Source: Singulisphaera sp. GP187 (lineage in GTDB: Bacteria; Planctomycetota; Planctomycetia; Isosphaerales; Isosphaeraceae). From it: 64,000 nucleotides of DNA. The position numbers and the translations under genes were made by a program. Shown here in pieces: positions 51,015-59,084 of the stretch (position 1 is its first letter; each line of letters opens with the position of its first letter). A model generated the notes under the pieces. The model was not told where the DNA came from, ran no database searches, and saw only the letters and a program-made list of their open reading frames with translations. The stretch covers positions 4,193,501-4,257,500 of the forward strand of contig NZ_FSRB01000001.1 in assembly GCF_900129635.1 (NCBI RefSeq), written 5' to 3'.

Positions 51015-52022
51015 TCACCCTCCTCCCGAAAGAATCCGGGTCGCCTGGTCGCCGCCGATGCTGTCGAGATAGTTGATGTAATGGAAGACCGTCGGGGCGG
51101 AGAGCAAGAGACTGTTGGCGCGGTCGAGCACGCCGCCGTGCCCAGGGATCAAAGAACCTGTATCTTTCACGCCGACGTCACGTTTGATCGATGAGACACT
51201 CAGGTCGCCGAACTGGCCGCTGATGCTGATGAGCAGGCCCAGGACCAGGCGTTGAACCGTGCCGCTCAGCGGTCCTTCGGTGAAGATGAGGCCGCTCAGC
51301 ATGAACACGAACAGGGTGGTCAGCACGACCGCCCCCAGCGAGCCCGAAATCGTCTTGTTGGGGCTGGTGTGCGGCGCGAGTTTCGGCCCCCCCAGCGACT
51401 TGCCCACAATGTAGGCGAAGATGTCGTTGAGCTGGACGCTGAAGAGCAAGAGGAGGATCAAGGAGCGGTATCGAGCGTCGTTGGCCATGAATCCGAGGTG
51501 CCCGAGACAGACCCCGAACAGGAGGAAGCCGAAGACCGCCAAGGCCACGCGCTGAATGTACCCGGCCGGGCGATCGAGCGACGTGGCCACCGCCGTGAGC
51601 ACGGCCAAGGTGATCGGCGTCAGCGCGACGAAGAAGGCGTACCAGTGATCGGCGACCGCGAACGTCACGGCGACGATCCCGAACACCACGGCCACGCTCA
51701 TGACTTTCTCACGGAAGAGGCCCGTGGCGCGGGCAAACTCGCGATAGCAAAGGAGACTGAGCAAGGCGACCGCGAGGATCGTCGGGGCCGCTCCCAGGAG
51801 CACCGGCAGGACGATCACCGGAACCATGATCAGCCACGAGAGGTAGCGACTGCGGAGGTCGGCCTTGAGCGCCGGGCTGAGCCGTCCCGCACGGTCGAGG
51901 GCCAGGATGATCAAGGGGGCGAGCGCCAGCGCCCCGGCCAGTACGGCCACGATCAGGACGACGGCCCGGTCGTCGAAAACGTGACGCCAGCCGAACAGAC
52001 GTTCCCAGGCGGTTCCGCTCAC
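51015..52022 (-). CDS. cdsA: Phosphatidate cytidylyltransferase (CdsA)
   Basis: 335 aa from a GTG at 52022 that overlaps the previous stop by 4 bp (GTGA). About eight membrane spans. The C-terminal CDP-diglyceride synthase signature is complete: SISGQFGDLSVSSIKRDVG, VKDTGSLIPGHGGVLDRANS. It activates phosphatidate with CTP to CDP-diacylglycerol. The overlapping upstream gene encodes an enzyme that would use this product. Confidence 0.88.
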   Translation of the reverse strand: MSGTAWERLFGWRHVFDDRAVVLIVAVLAGALALAPLIILALDRAGRLSPALKADLRSRYLSWLIMVPVIVLPVLLGAAPTILAVALLSLLCYREFARATGLFREKVMSVAVVFGIVAVTFAVADHWYAFFVALTPITLAVLTAVATSLDRPAGYIQRVALAVFGFLLFGVCLGHLGFMANDARYRSLILLLLFSVQLNDIFAYIVGKSLGGPKLAPHTSPNKTISGSLGAVVLTTLFVFMLSGLIFTEGPLSGTVQRLVLGLLISISGQFGDLSVSSIKRDVGVKDTGSLIPGHGGVLDRANSLLLSAPTVFHYINYLDSIGGDQATRILSGGG

Positions 52023-52750
52023 GACGTCGACTCCCTTTCACTATCGCTTGGTCCGGCCGGTTGCGCCGTCAGGAACGAGGCCGCATGCCCGAGGCGCCGG
52101 ATCGCGGTGACCACCGAGCCAACGACGATCAGGCCGAGCATCAGGGCCGGCAAGCCCGCCCCTTGGGCTTGGGCGTGCCCATGACCTAAGAGCGCGAGGG
52201 ACTGCCAGGGCGAGACGACCGCACACAGAATGGCCGTGACCGTCACGGCGAACATCCGATGCGGCTTGGCCATCGGCCCCGAATAATCTTGAGGCGCTCC
52301 GGCGTTGCGGGCGGCGGAACGGACGTAAGCGACGAACAGGGCCATCACCGCGGCCAGGTATCCCAGCCAGGGAATCCCCCCGGCCGCATAACCAAGGCCG
52401 ATCAGCGTCGCCGCGTCAGAGACCCGGTCGGGCACCTCGTTGTACAACTCACCCAGCCGGGACGCCCGCCCCGACTCGATCGCAACCATGCCGTCGAGTA
52501 AGTTCGCCGCCAGCCGCGCCTGGACCAAAATCGCACCCGCCAGCCAGGCCAGGGCGGGTATGGAGAGATGCGGGGTGAGCGCGAACGCCACACCCCCTAA
52601 GATGCCAGCCACCATGCCGGCCACCGAAATCGCATTGGCGCTGGCGCCTTGCCGCGCGAGCCAGCGTGAGACCACCCCGGACGCCTTCCAGGAGCGGCTC
52701 TTGAGCGGACGACGGTCGGTTTCGGACGGTCGATAGACCTCGGGAGCCAC
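52019..52750 (-). CDS. CDP-alcohol phosphatidyltransferase family protein (YnbA-like)
   Basis: 243 aa from a GTG at 52750 (GAGGTGG about 8 nt upstream); the frame stays open far upstream but without family sequence. Five to six membrane spans. The family motif is altered: NLLDGMVAIESGRASRLGEL followed by YNEVPDRVSD, where the classic form is DxxDGxxARxxxxxxxxGxxxDxxxD. Asn replaces the first Asp and the third is also Asn; E. coli YnbA has a similar variant. It probably joins CDP-diacylglycerol to an alcohol. Coupled to cdsA and plsC downstream, 20 nt behind an EamA-like gene. Confidence 0.8.
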   Translation of the reverse strand: MAPEVYRPSETDRRPLKSRSWKASGVVSRWLARQGASANAISVAGMVAGILGGVAFALTPHLSIPALAWLAGAILVQARLAANLLDGMVAIESGRASRLGELYNEVPDRVSDAATLIGLGYAAGGIPWLGYLAAVMALFVAYVRSAARNAGAPQDYSGPMAKPHRMFAVTVTAILCAVVSPWQSLALLGHGHAQAQGAGLPALMLGLIVVGSVVTAIRRLGHAASFLTAQPAGPSDSERESTS

Positions 52751-52770
52751 TTTGCCACCTCGCCTTTTGG

Positions 52771-53127
52771 TTAGCGACCCATCAACGAAACCCCGGCGAT
52801 AATCAGCACCATACCGGCAACGTGGAGTGGGGCAATCGCCACCCCGTGCATCGCCCGGCCGATCAAGGCGGCCCAGATAAACGTGGTGGCATAGACCGGG
52901 TAGAGGGCCGACGGAGAGCCACCCACGCGGAAACCGGCCACGAAACAGGCCATCACCAGCGCGTAGCAGACGACCCCCGCCAGAATCTGGCCGTTCCCGA
53001 CGAAGTCGACCAACCGCCCCCCCGCGGCCACGGCCCGATCGGTGCCCGCCTTGTAGAGGAACTGCCCAGCCGCCCCCAAAAATGAGGCGACGAGAAACAA
53101 GAGGATGGAAACTCCAGGTGCTCTCAC
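52771..53127 (-). CDS. Small EamA/SMR-like four-span transporter
   Basis: 118 aa from a GTG at 53127. Four hydrophobic helices: VSILLFLVASFLGAAGQFLY, ILAGVVCYALVMACFVAGF, ALYPVYATTFIWAALIG and PLHVAGMVLIIAGVSLMG. The pattern (GQFLYKAG, LYPVYA, AGVSLMG) fits the half-size EamA-type proteins that include ArnE/F-like lipid-carrier flippases. Its position at the head of a lipid-synthesis cluster supports a role in moving a lipid or lipid-linked head group. Confidence 0.78.
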   Translation of the reverse strand: MRAPGVSILLFLVASFLGAAGQFLYKAGTDRAVAAGGRLVDFVGNGQILAGVVCYALVMACFVAGFRVGGSPSALYPVYATTFIWAALIGRAMHGVAIAPLHVAGMVLIIAGVSLMGR

Positions 53128-53482
53128 GGCGGATCCCCCACTCGGACCGGACCGAACCGGAAGGAGCCATCATCGGCTCCCTGAAAGTCTCTGGCCAAAC
53201 CAGGGCAGAGTATGCCACCCCGTCAGACGAGTTGAAAAAAGCCAGAGGGGGCCTAGGGTGCGCCGAATGAATGGGGGACGCAAGTGATCTTTGCCGTCCG
53301 GGCGGGAGAACCGAGCCAGTAAGTCCTCGCAGGCCAACCACTTCTCCACCTGCCAGAAGCGAGAAATTCGCTCGCCTGCCGACAATCATTCGCTCGCTAC
53401 GGCGTGGGCGAGAAGACGGGGAGCTCACGCTCCCCGCTCGTCTGCAGACAATCATTCGTTCGCCTGAAAAGGCGAATACGCC
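53128..53482. other. Intergenic region with family D palindrome
   Basis: Between the EamA-like start and the ferritin stop. It contains GACGGGGAGC/GCTCCCCGCTCGTC (53413-53445) and a direct repeat GACAATCATTCG(C/T)TCGC at 53379 and 53448. Similar GGGGAGC palindromes occur at 56714-56795. No gene is seen. Confidence 0.5.
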
Positions 53483-53962
53483 TCACTGGTGCGCCAGGTA
53501 AGCCTCGACCATCAGGACGCTCGGACCGGCCCGTCTGATCACCGACAGCCGGGTCTCGGCGCTCGAAACCTCTTCGAGCTGCTCGCTGACGAACCACTGG
53601 AGGAAGTTCAACGTGATGTAGTTCTTCTCCGCGGTCGCGAGGGAAACGAGGTTGTAGATCTGCTCGGTCGTCCGCTTCTCCGAGTCGAGCGCGAGCTGCG
53701 CGGCGTCTTCGGCCGAACGGAACTCGTTGCGGGCGGCGGGAACTTCCTTGATCGCCACCTTGGCCCCGGCGTCGAGGAGGAACTTGACGAACTTCATGGC
53801 ATGGTCGCGTTCTTCTTCGGCCTGCTTGAAGTAAATCTTGGCCAGGCCGAACAGGCACTCTCCCTCGAAGTAGGCGGCAATGGAAACGTACTGGTTCGAG
53901 TTACCCAGCTCGTTGACGATCTGCTCGGTAATCGCCGCATGAATGGTTTCGCTGATCAACAT
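53483..53962 (-). CDS. ftn: Ferritin
   Basis: 159 aa from the ATG at 53962 (GAGGA about 5-8 nt upstream); longer starts add a non-family extension. Four-helix ferritin: LISETIHAAITEQIVNELGN, SNQYVSIAAYFEGECLFGLA, EEERDHAMKFVKFLLDAG and NYITLNFLQWFVSEQLEEV. The ferroxidase ligands are in place: an early Glu, Glu/His of EEERDH, a Glu near residue 94 and QWFVSEQLEE. It stores iron as ferric mineral. It appears monocistronic. Confidence 0.87.
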   Translation of the reverse strand: MLISETIHAAITEQIVNELGNSNQYVSIAAYFEGECLFGLAKIYFKQAEEERDHAMKFVKFLLDAGAKVAIKEVPAARNEFRSAEDAAQLALDSEKRTTEQIYNLVSLATAEKNYITLNFLQWFVSEQLEEVSSAETRLSVIRRAGPSVLMVEAYLAHQ

Positions 53963-54276
53963 CGCGTCCTCACAATCTGTCTCGGTGACGGGCCGTCGGA
54001 TCGGTTCCCGGTCCCCGATCGCTCTCGGCTTCAAGGAGTTACACTCCCTCATGATAGCCGCGTCGGGGCATTTCTCGGTAGTCGAACGTCGATGTCCGGC
54101 CAGGTTCAGGTCGCCGAGCCGGCCTCCTGCCGTCCCGCGCGACGCTGTCTCCCCTCTCGTATCGGCACGCCGCGGGCCCGGCTTCAGCCTCACAATCAGC
54201 CCAGACCGACTCGCCTCAAGACGTTCCGAGGCGAGCGGGGAGAGAGGATCGCTCCCTCAAACCTAACAATCAGGGC

Positions 54277-55662
54277 TCAGCGTGTGGGGCTCGGCGTCCC
54301 GTGGAGCTCGTCGAGGAGCTCGACCGCCGTCTCGACGATCTTCTCTCCCGAGCCTTTTTCAAGGAAGCTGTGCAGGCCGGTCCAGACCTGATAGCCGCCC
54401 CGGTCAAACGCGCGGGCGTCGGGGATGTAGCCGACGTAGTCGTTGGCCAGCTCAAAGACAAACGTATCGCGATACGGTGAGCGAAGCTTGATCTCACGCC
54501 CCAGGTGAGTGAAGAATTCGCCCGGCACGCCGACCATCGCCACGTCGCCGACCACGACCGCTTGCACCCAGGTCTTCCGCTCTTGCCCTTGCTGGGGAGC
54601 GAGCCGCTTGCGCATCTCGCGGAAGATGTTGATCGTCTTCTCGTGAAAGGGCGCGGGCTGTCGCTTGGTGCAATAGGCGACGACCGCGGCATCGTCCTTG
54701 GCCTCGTCAAACGTCCGGACGTGGAGCGTGATCTCCTTGCGCTTTGCCGACACGCGAGCCACGGGGCGTTCGGTGGCCTGGTCGAGCGTGTCGGCCACGG
54801 CCGTCTTGATCCGGGTCAGGGCCTCGGCGGCCTTCAGCTCGAGGTTATGGGTCGAGCCCGACGCCCCCTCGAAGAAGAGGAAGGTGCCCCCCCGCTCTTT
54901 CTCCAACTCCTGCGCGGCCAGGCCGTAAAAACCGGGCGAGCGGACCGCCCCGTTGACGGTGCCGATCGTGTGGGTCGAGTGGTTGAACAGGACGGCCTCG
55001 GGCTTGCCGTCCTTACGGAGAAACTCGAGCACCGGCAGCTCGGGGTCGAACGGGCCGGTCGGGCGCACCGCGTCGGCCAGTGCCCCCACCCAGTAGATCG
55101 TGCCGTCGGCCAGCAAGAGCCGGCTGTTCCGCCCCACCGACGACTCCTCGCCAAGCCGGAACTTGAACGTCACCGGCGCGAGCCGAGCGTTCGCCGCAAC
55201 GGCCGCCTCGACGGCCTTTTCCCCGACTTGACGAGTGAACGCTTCTTCACGCTCGTAACCGTGAATCGTACAGGTCGTCGGAGCGTGATGGGTGTGAGTG
55301 GCGTTGATCAGGACGGCGTCGAACGGGACCCCAATCTTCTCGGCGATCTGCCGCGCGGCGGCGTCGAGAACGTCGCGTTCAATCATGAGCACGTCACACG
55401 CGACGAGGCACGCCTTGCCGCCGTCGGGGCCTTCGATGACCACGGCCGAAGCCCGGAGCTCCCCCTCCTGCCCATTGAGATGCCCCGGGCCAATCCCACC
55501 GCCGATGACCATCGCGTCGGTGGCTTCCAAGACCGCTCGGGCCGCCCCCGCCTTCAACTCCCCCGCGCGGGCCTGGCCCGACGCGAACCAAGCCGCCAAC
55601 GCGAACAGAACCCAACACTTGGCCTGCCCCATGCTTCGTCTCCCCAGCCGGCGACTGTTCAT
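54277..55662 (-). CDS. Secreted neutral/alkaline ceramidase-like protein
   Basis: 461 aa. The ATG at 55662 overlaps the stop of the DUF1080 gene by 4 bp. Signal peptide (GQAKCWVLFALAAWFASG). It resembles the N-terminal domain of neutral ceramidases that is common in planctomycetes: KAGAARAVLEATDAMVIGGG, NATHTHHAPT (zinc His cluster), VLFNHSTHTIG, FEGASGSTHNL (nucleophile-Ser region) and VVVGDVAMVGVPGEFFTHLG. The family zinc ligands are the His residues of HTHHAP and the HSTH motif. True ceramide hydrolysis is unproven; other amides are possible. Confidence 0.83.
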   Translation of the reverse strand: MNSRRLGRRSMGQAKCWVLFALAAWFASGQARAGELKAGAARAVLEATDAMVIGGGIGPGHLNGQEGELRASAVVIEGPDGGKACLVACDVLMIERDVLDAAARQIAEKIGVPFDAVLINATHTHHAPTTCTIHGYEREEAFTRQVGEKAVEAAVAANARLAPVTFKFRLGEESSVGRNSRLLLADGTIYWVGALADAVRPTGPFDPELPVLEFLRKDGKPEAVLFNHSTHTIGTVNGAVRSPGFYGLAAQELEKERGGTFLFFEGASGSTHNLELKAAEALTRIKTAVADTLDQATERPVARVSAKRKEITLHVRTFDEAKDDAAVVAYCTKRQPAPFHEKTINIFREMRKRLAPQQGQERKTWVQAVVVGDVAMVGVPGEFFTHLGREIKLRSPYRDTFVFELANDYVGYIPDARAFDRGGYQVWTGLHSFLEKGSGEKIVETAVELLDELHGTPSPTR

Positions 55663-56495
55663 TTGCCCTGCCCCGATCCCGCGGCGGGCGTTTCGTCCAG
55701 CAAGCGAATCTCGACGTCGCGGAAGTAGATCTCCGCCGCCTCGATCTCGAGGGCGATCCGGCCCTTCGTGATCGGCCGCGCCTCGCCGTTCCGCTCAGGG
55801 TCGACCAGGCGAACATTCTTTCCCTTGTTGATCATCAGTCCGTTCAGGAGATGCGTGACCGTATCCCCCTTGGCGATGATCTCGGCAAGGTTCCAGCCAT
55901 CGACCTCATGCTCGCCCGCGAGGTGCTTCTGATAGGCGATGCCCTTGCCACCGAGGACCCGGGCCTCACCCCCGGCTTCGGCGGGCAAGAAGGTCGGCAT
56001 CACCTCGTCGCGTGTTTTGGGGTCCACCCAGCTATCCAGTTGGAAACCAAGGAGGGCGATCAGGTCGCCCACGTTGGTCTGCTCGACCTGAAACTGAAGC
56101 GATTGCGGCCAGATCGCATCCGGCCCGAGGATGTGATAATATAACCCGGCGTCGCGCTTCAGCTTGTAGCGGGGCTCGAACTTCTTCTCGCCCCAGCGAT
56201 ACTTGAACCGGAGGTGATAGTTGCCATACTCCTTCTCGGTACCGATGTAGCCCATGACCACCGTCGAAGCGTCGGCGGGGTGTTTGTACAAATGAATCGC
56301 CCCGTCCTCAATCGTGATGACGCGGTCGGGGTCGCTGTTCTTGCCGTGCTTCTGGAGGAAGGTGTACCAGCCGGTCAGGTCGCGACCGTTGAACAAGGGG
56401 GTCCACGCTCCCCCCTTTTTTTCGACCTCGGTACCGGTCTCCGGCCCCGGTCCTAACAGAACCAGGCTCGTCACGAGAGCAAGTGTGGTCATCAT
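55659..56495 (-). CDS. Secreted DUF1080 (3-keto-disaccharide hydrolase type) protein
   Basis: 278 aa with a signal peptide (MMTTLALVTSLVLLGPG). DUF1080 concanavalin-like fold: WTPLFNGRDLTGWYTFLQK, YIGTEKEYGNYHLRFKYRWG, RDAGLYYHILGPDAIWPQS, QFQVEQTNVGDL, GWNLAEIIAKGDTVTHLLNG and RIALEIEAAEIYFRDVEIR. Members act as 3-keto-disaccharide or 3-keto-glycoside hydrolases, and they are very abundant in planctomycetes. It is translationally coupled (ATGA) to the ceramidase-like gene. Confidence 0.87.
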   Translation of the reverse strand: MMTTLALVTSLVLLGPGPETGTEVEKKGGAWTPLFNGRDLTGWYTFLQKHGKNSDPDRVITIEDGAIHLYKHPADASTVVMGYIGTEKEYGNYHLRFKYRWGEKKFEPRYKLKRDAGLYYHILGPDAIWPQSLQFQVEQTNVGDLIALLGFQLDSWVDPKTRDEVMPTFLPAEAGGEARVLGGKGIAYQKHLAGEHEVDGWNLAEIIAKGDTVTHLLNGLMINKGKNVRLVDPERNGEARPITKGRIALEIEAAEIYFRDVEIRLLDETPAAGSGQGK

Positions 56496-56803
56496 TACCT
56501 GGATACCTTCCGTCGGTGGGAATGGCTTCGGCCCGGCTGGATCGCCCGGTTTAACGAGTGTTTGATCTGGACTGTCTTAACCCGGCCGCTGCTCCGAGTC
56601 AACGAGGCAGCCCGCATCCCGCCGGGCGATGGTCATGGCCCAGCTCACTCAGAGATTCCCTTTTCTGGGCATCGCTCTCAGCAAAGGCGAGCGAGAGATT
56701 CCAGGCGGGGAGCGTCAGCTCACTGTCTGAGGGTCGAGTGCCTGGCGCAAATCCCCAGACAGGGAGCGATCAGCTCCCCGCTCGCCTTTAGGGCGAGCGA
56801 GAC
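56496..56803. other. Intergenic region with family D palindrome
   Basis: Between the DUF1080 start and the TetR stop. CGGGGAGCGTCAGCTC and GAGCGATCAGCTCCCCG (56714-56782), plus GGCGAGCGAG/CTCGCTCGCC-type pieces, make a diffuse palindrome related to the one at 53413-53445. No gene is seen. Confidence 0.45.
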
Positions 56804-57385
56804 TCACCCGAGCAGGTAATCCAAGACCACGGTGAGGTGGGCGACCAGATCCTCGCGTTCGATACCGGTGAACGCCTCGCTCTGGATCATCTGATCGAGG
56901 GTCGCGAACCCGGTGAGTTGGGCGGCGACGAACCCGGCGCGGACCTCGGCGTCAGGGCCGCCGAGGAGCTTGGCCAGAGGCCGCATGAACGTGCGGTCGA
57001 GGTTCGCCCGGAGCAACTCGGCCGCCCTTGGCTCCGTGGCCGAACGGAGCAGGAGCAGCATCGGCGTCCGACTGATGTCCTTGGTGTCCTCCCGGCCAAA
57101 CACCATCCGCCGCGCCAGACGAGCGGCCAGGTCGGCCCGAGCCCCCCCCAGCAAGTCGCCGGAGTCAAACGCACGCTCGATCACCTCGGCGAACAGCCCC
57201 TCCTTCGAGCCGAAATAACGGTTCACCAGCGCCGCGGTCACTCCGGCGTCGGCCGCGATCTCGCGCGCTCCGGAACCCCCGTAGCCGTGCGATGCAAAGC
57301 GATTGGTGGCCGCCTCGAGAATCGCCTCTCGAGTCGCGGCAGACCCTCGACGTCTCGGCCCGGTCGCGGCGGATCGCTCAGTCAT
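56804..57385 (-). CDS. TetR/AcrR family repressor (divergent to RND efflux genes)
   Basis: 193 aa from the ATG at 57385 (GGAG 9 nt upstream; a GTG precedes it). The N-terminal TetR DNA-binding domain is clear: REAILEAATNRFASHGYGGS, GAREIAADAGVTAALVNRYF, GSKEGLFAEVIERAF. The C-terminal ligand domain resembles TetR_C type regulators (RTPMLLLLRSATEPRAAELL). It is divergent from the efflux operon, with an inverted-repeat operator between them. It probably represses the pump and itself until an inducer binds. Confidence 0.88.
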   Translation of the reverse strand: MTERSAATGPRRRGSAATREAILEAATNRFASHGYGGSGAREIAADAGVTAALVNRYFGSKEGLFAEVIERAFDSGDLLGGARADLAARLARRMVFGREDTKDISRTPMLLLLRSATEPRAAELLRANLDRTFMRPLAKLLGGPDAEVRAGFVAAQLTGFATLDQMIQSEAFTGIEREDLVAHLTVVLDYLLG

Positions 57386-57414
57386 CACCCCGCTCCATTG
57401 TTGAATGATCCACT

Positions 57415-57477
57415 AAGTAAACACGGGTTGACTCAGCAGTACAATGGGGATATCGTTCTGTCAACGGCCGTTTACTT
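57415..57477. promoter_or_regulatory. Inverted-repeat operator between TetR and RND genes
   Basis: AAGTAAACACGGGTTGAC (57415-57432) and GTCAACGGCCGTTTACTT (57460-57477) are inverted copies that match at 14 of 18 positions. The pair brackets a plus-strand promoter, so a regulator bound there would block it. The divergent TetR protein is the obvious candidate. Confidence 0.6.
57428..57456 (+). promoter_or_regulatory. Sigma70-like promoter of the RND efflux operon
   Basis: TTGACT, a 17-nt spacer and TATCGT, lying between the two operator half-sites. The leader to the 57628 start would be about 165 nt. Confidence 0.45.
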
Positions 57478-57627
57478 GGGTGGAAACCGAAGGGGCCGTT
57501 TCCTTCGGTGTCACGGCGGGCCACGGGCTCGTCGATTGCCCTTCCCGCGCTCGGTTGAGGGTACTCCTCGACGGCGCGAGCCCTCTGAGAATCAGCCGCC
57601 CTTGGCCGGGCCGGCCCCGCTTTTGGG

Positions 57628-59019
57628 ATGCCGAACAGCATGAAAATGGACCACCGCTTGCCTGCCCGCCCGATCCTGCGAATGGTCGGGAGCCTCGTCG
57701 TGTTCGCGGCCGCGCTGAGCGTCGCCGGGTGCAAGAAGCCGGAGGCCCAGGCCGCTCCCCCGCCGCCGTTGGTCGGGATCATCAAGTCCGCGCGGATGAC
57801 CGTGCCGATCCTGGCCACGCCGAATGGGACGACGCGGGCCCTTGAAGAGGTCGTCGTCCGAGCCCGCGTCCGCGGGTTCCTCACCGAGCGCCACTTCGAC
57901 GAGGGTTCCCACGTCAAGAAGGGGCAGCTCCTGCTCGTGATCGACGAGCAGAGTTATAAGATCGCCCTCTTGATGAGCAAGGCGAAGCTGGACGAGGCGG
58001 AGGCTGTACTCAAGAAGGCGGTCTCATCCAAGACTCGCGAGGTCGCCGCCGCGCAGCTCGCCCTTGACGAGGCCCAGCTCGCCCTCAGCCTGATCGAAGA
58101 ACGACGGTCCCGGGCCCTGCACTCACGGAGTGCCGGCTCGGCCGAGGATGTGGACAAGGCGCAAGCCGACCGCAAGAAATTCGACGCACAGGTCCAGGCC
58201 GATCGCGCCCATCTGGAGCAGGCGGGGGCCGATTACGAGGTGGGGATCCTCACCGCCAAAGCCCAGGTCGAGGCGGCCAGGGCCTCGGTGCGCGACGCGG
58301 AGATCAGCCTCGGCTACTGCCGGATGTATGCCACGATCGACGGCCGGATCGGCGAGGCGAAGGTCAAGGTCGGCAACCTCGTCGGTCCCGATGCGACCGG
58401 CGGCAGCTACTCCGACCTGGCCACCATCCATCAGCTCGATCCGATGGGCATCGAGATCCGGACCAGCTCCCGCTACCTCAAACGCGCGACCCAGTTGATC
58501 AACGAGGGGCTGGCCGTCCGGATCTTTCACTCCGGGTTCGAGGGGGACGACAAACACCCCTACGAAGGAACATGCTTCTTCATTGACAACGCGATCGATG
58601 AGACAACCTCCACGTTCCTGATCAAGGCCCGGGTCCCCAACCCCGAGGGAACCCTCTTGCCCGGCGAATACGCCAAGCTCCAGATGGTCGTCGATCGCAT
58701 CAAAGATGCCGTAGTTGTCCCCGAGGCGGCCGTGATGGAGACCGAGGCCGGACCGGTCGTCTACGTCGTCGATCACGAAGGCAAGGTGGCGATTCAGCGC
58801 GTCAAGGCGGCCCAGTCATACGAAGGAATGCGGATCCTCACCCAAGGACTCGACGCCGGCGTGCCGGTCATCCTCCAAGGGTTGCAGCTCGTCCGCCCCG
58901 GCATCCCGGTCAAGACCGAGCCGGCTGTCCTCGCCCGGCCGATCGAAGCGGGAGCAGCCGATCCCTCGGCTCCGCAAGCCAAGGCCAAAACTGAAGCCGA
59001 AGCCAAGCCCGCCCACTGA
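57628..59019 (+). CDS. RND efflux periplasmic adaptor (HlyD/AcrA family lipoprotein)
   Basis: 463 aa from the ATG at 57628; ATGs at 57640 and 57646 are alternatives. Lipoprotein signal LVVFAAALSVAGCKKP (lipobox VAGC). Membrane fusion protein layout: barrel-sandwich halves (VVVRARVRGFLTERHFDEGS and AEISLGYCRMYATIDGRIGE), a long alpha-hairpin between them (about residues 110-215), a beta-barrel, and a membrane-proximal part with VVPEAAVMETEAGPVVYVVD. It links the inner-membrane pump to an outer-membrane channel; no TolC-like gene is in the window. It is 65 nt from the pump gene. Confidence 0.9.
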   Translation: MPNSMKMDHRLPARPILRMVGSLVVFAAALSVAGCKKPEAQAAPPPPLVGIIKSARMTVPILATPNGTTRALEEVVVRARVRGFLTERHFDEGSHVKKGQLLLVIDEQSYKIALLMSKAKLDEAEAVLKKAVSSKTREVAAAQLALDEAQLALSLIEERRSRALHSRSAGSAEDVDKAQADRKKFDAQVQADRAHLEQAGADYEVGILTAKAQVEAARASVRDAEISLGYCRMYATIDGRIGEAKVKVGNLVGPDATGGSYSDLATIHQLDPMGIEIRTSSRYLKRATQLINEGLAVRIFHSGFEGDDKHPYEGTCFFIDNAIDETTSTFLIKARVPNPEGTLLPGEYAKLQMVVDRIKDAVVVPEAAVMETEAGPVVYVVDHEGKVAIQRVKAAQSYEGMRILTQGLDAGVPVILQGLQLVRPGIPVKTEPAVLARPIEAGAADPSAPQAKAKTEAEAKPAH

Positions 59020-59084
59020 GCTAAGGAATTGAGTCGCCCCCTGCCCCGGAGCCCGAGAACAACCCCAGCGAGCCCGACGCCCTC

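Noticed and set aside
53128..53455. A 478-aa form of the CDP-alcohol phosphotransferase starting at 53455
   Set aside because: The added N-terminal 235 residues overlap the EamA-like gene in another frame and lack family sequence; a GTG with RBS at 52750 gives the normal family length.
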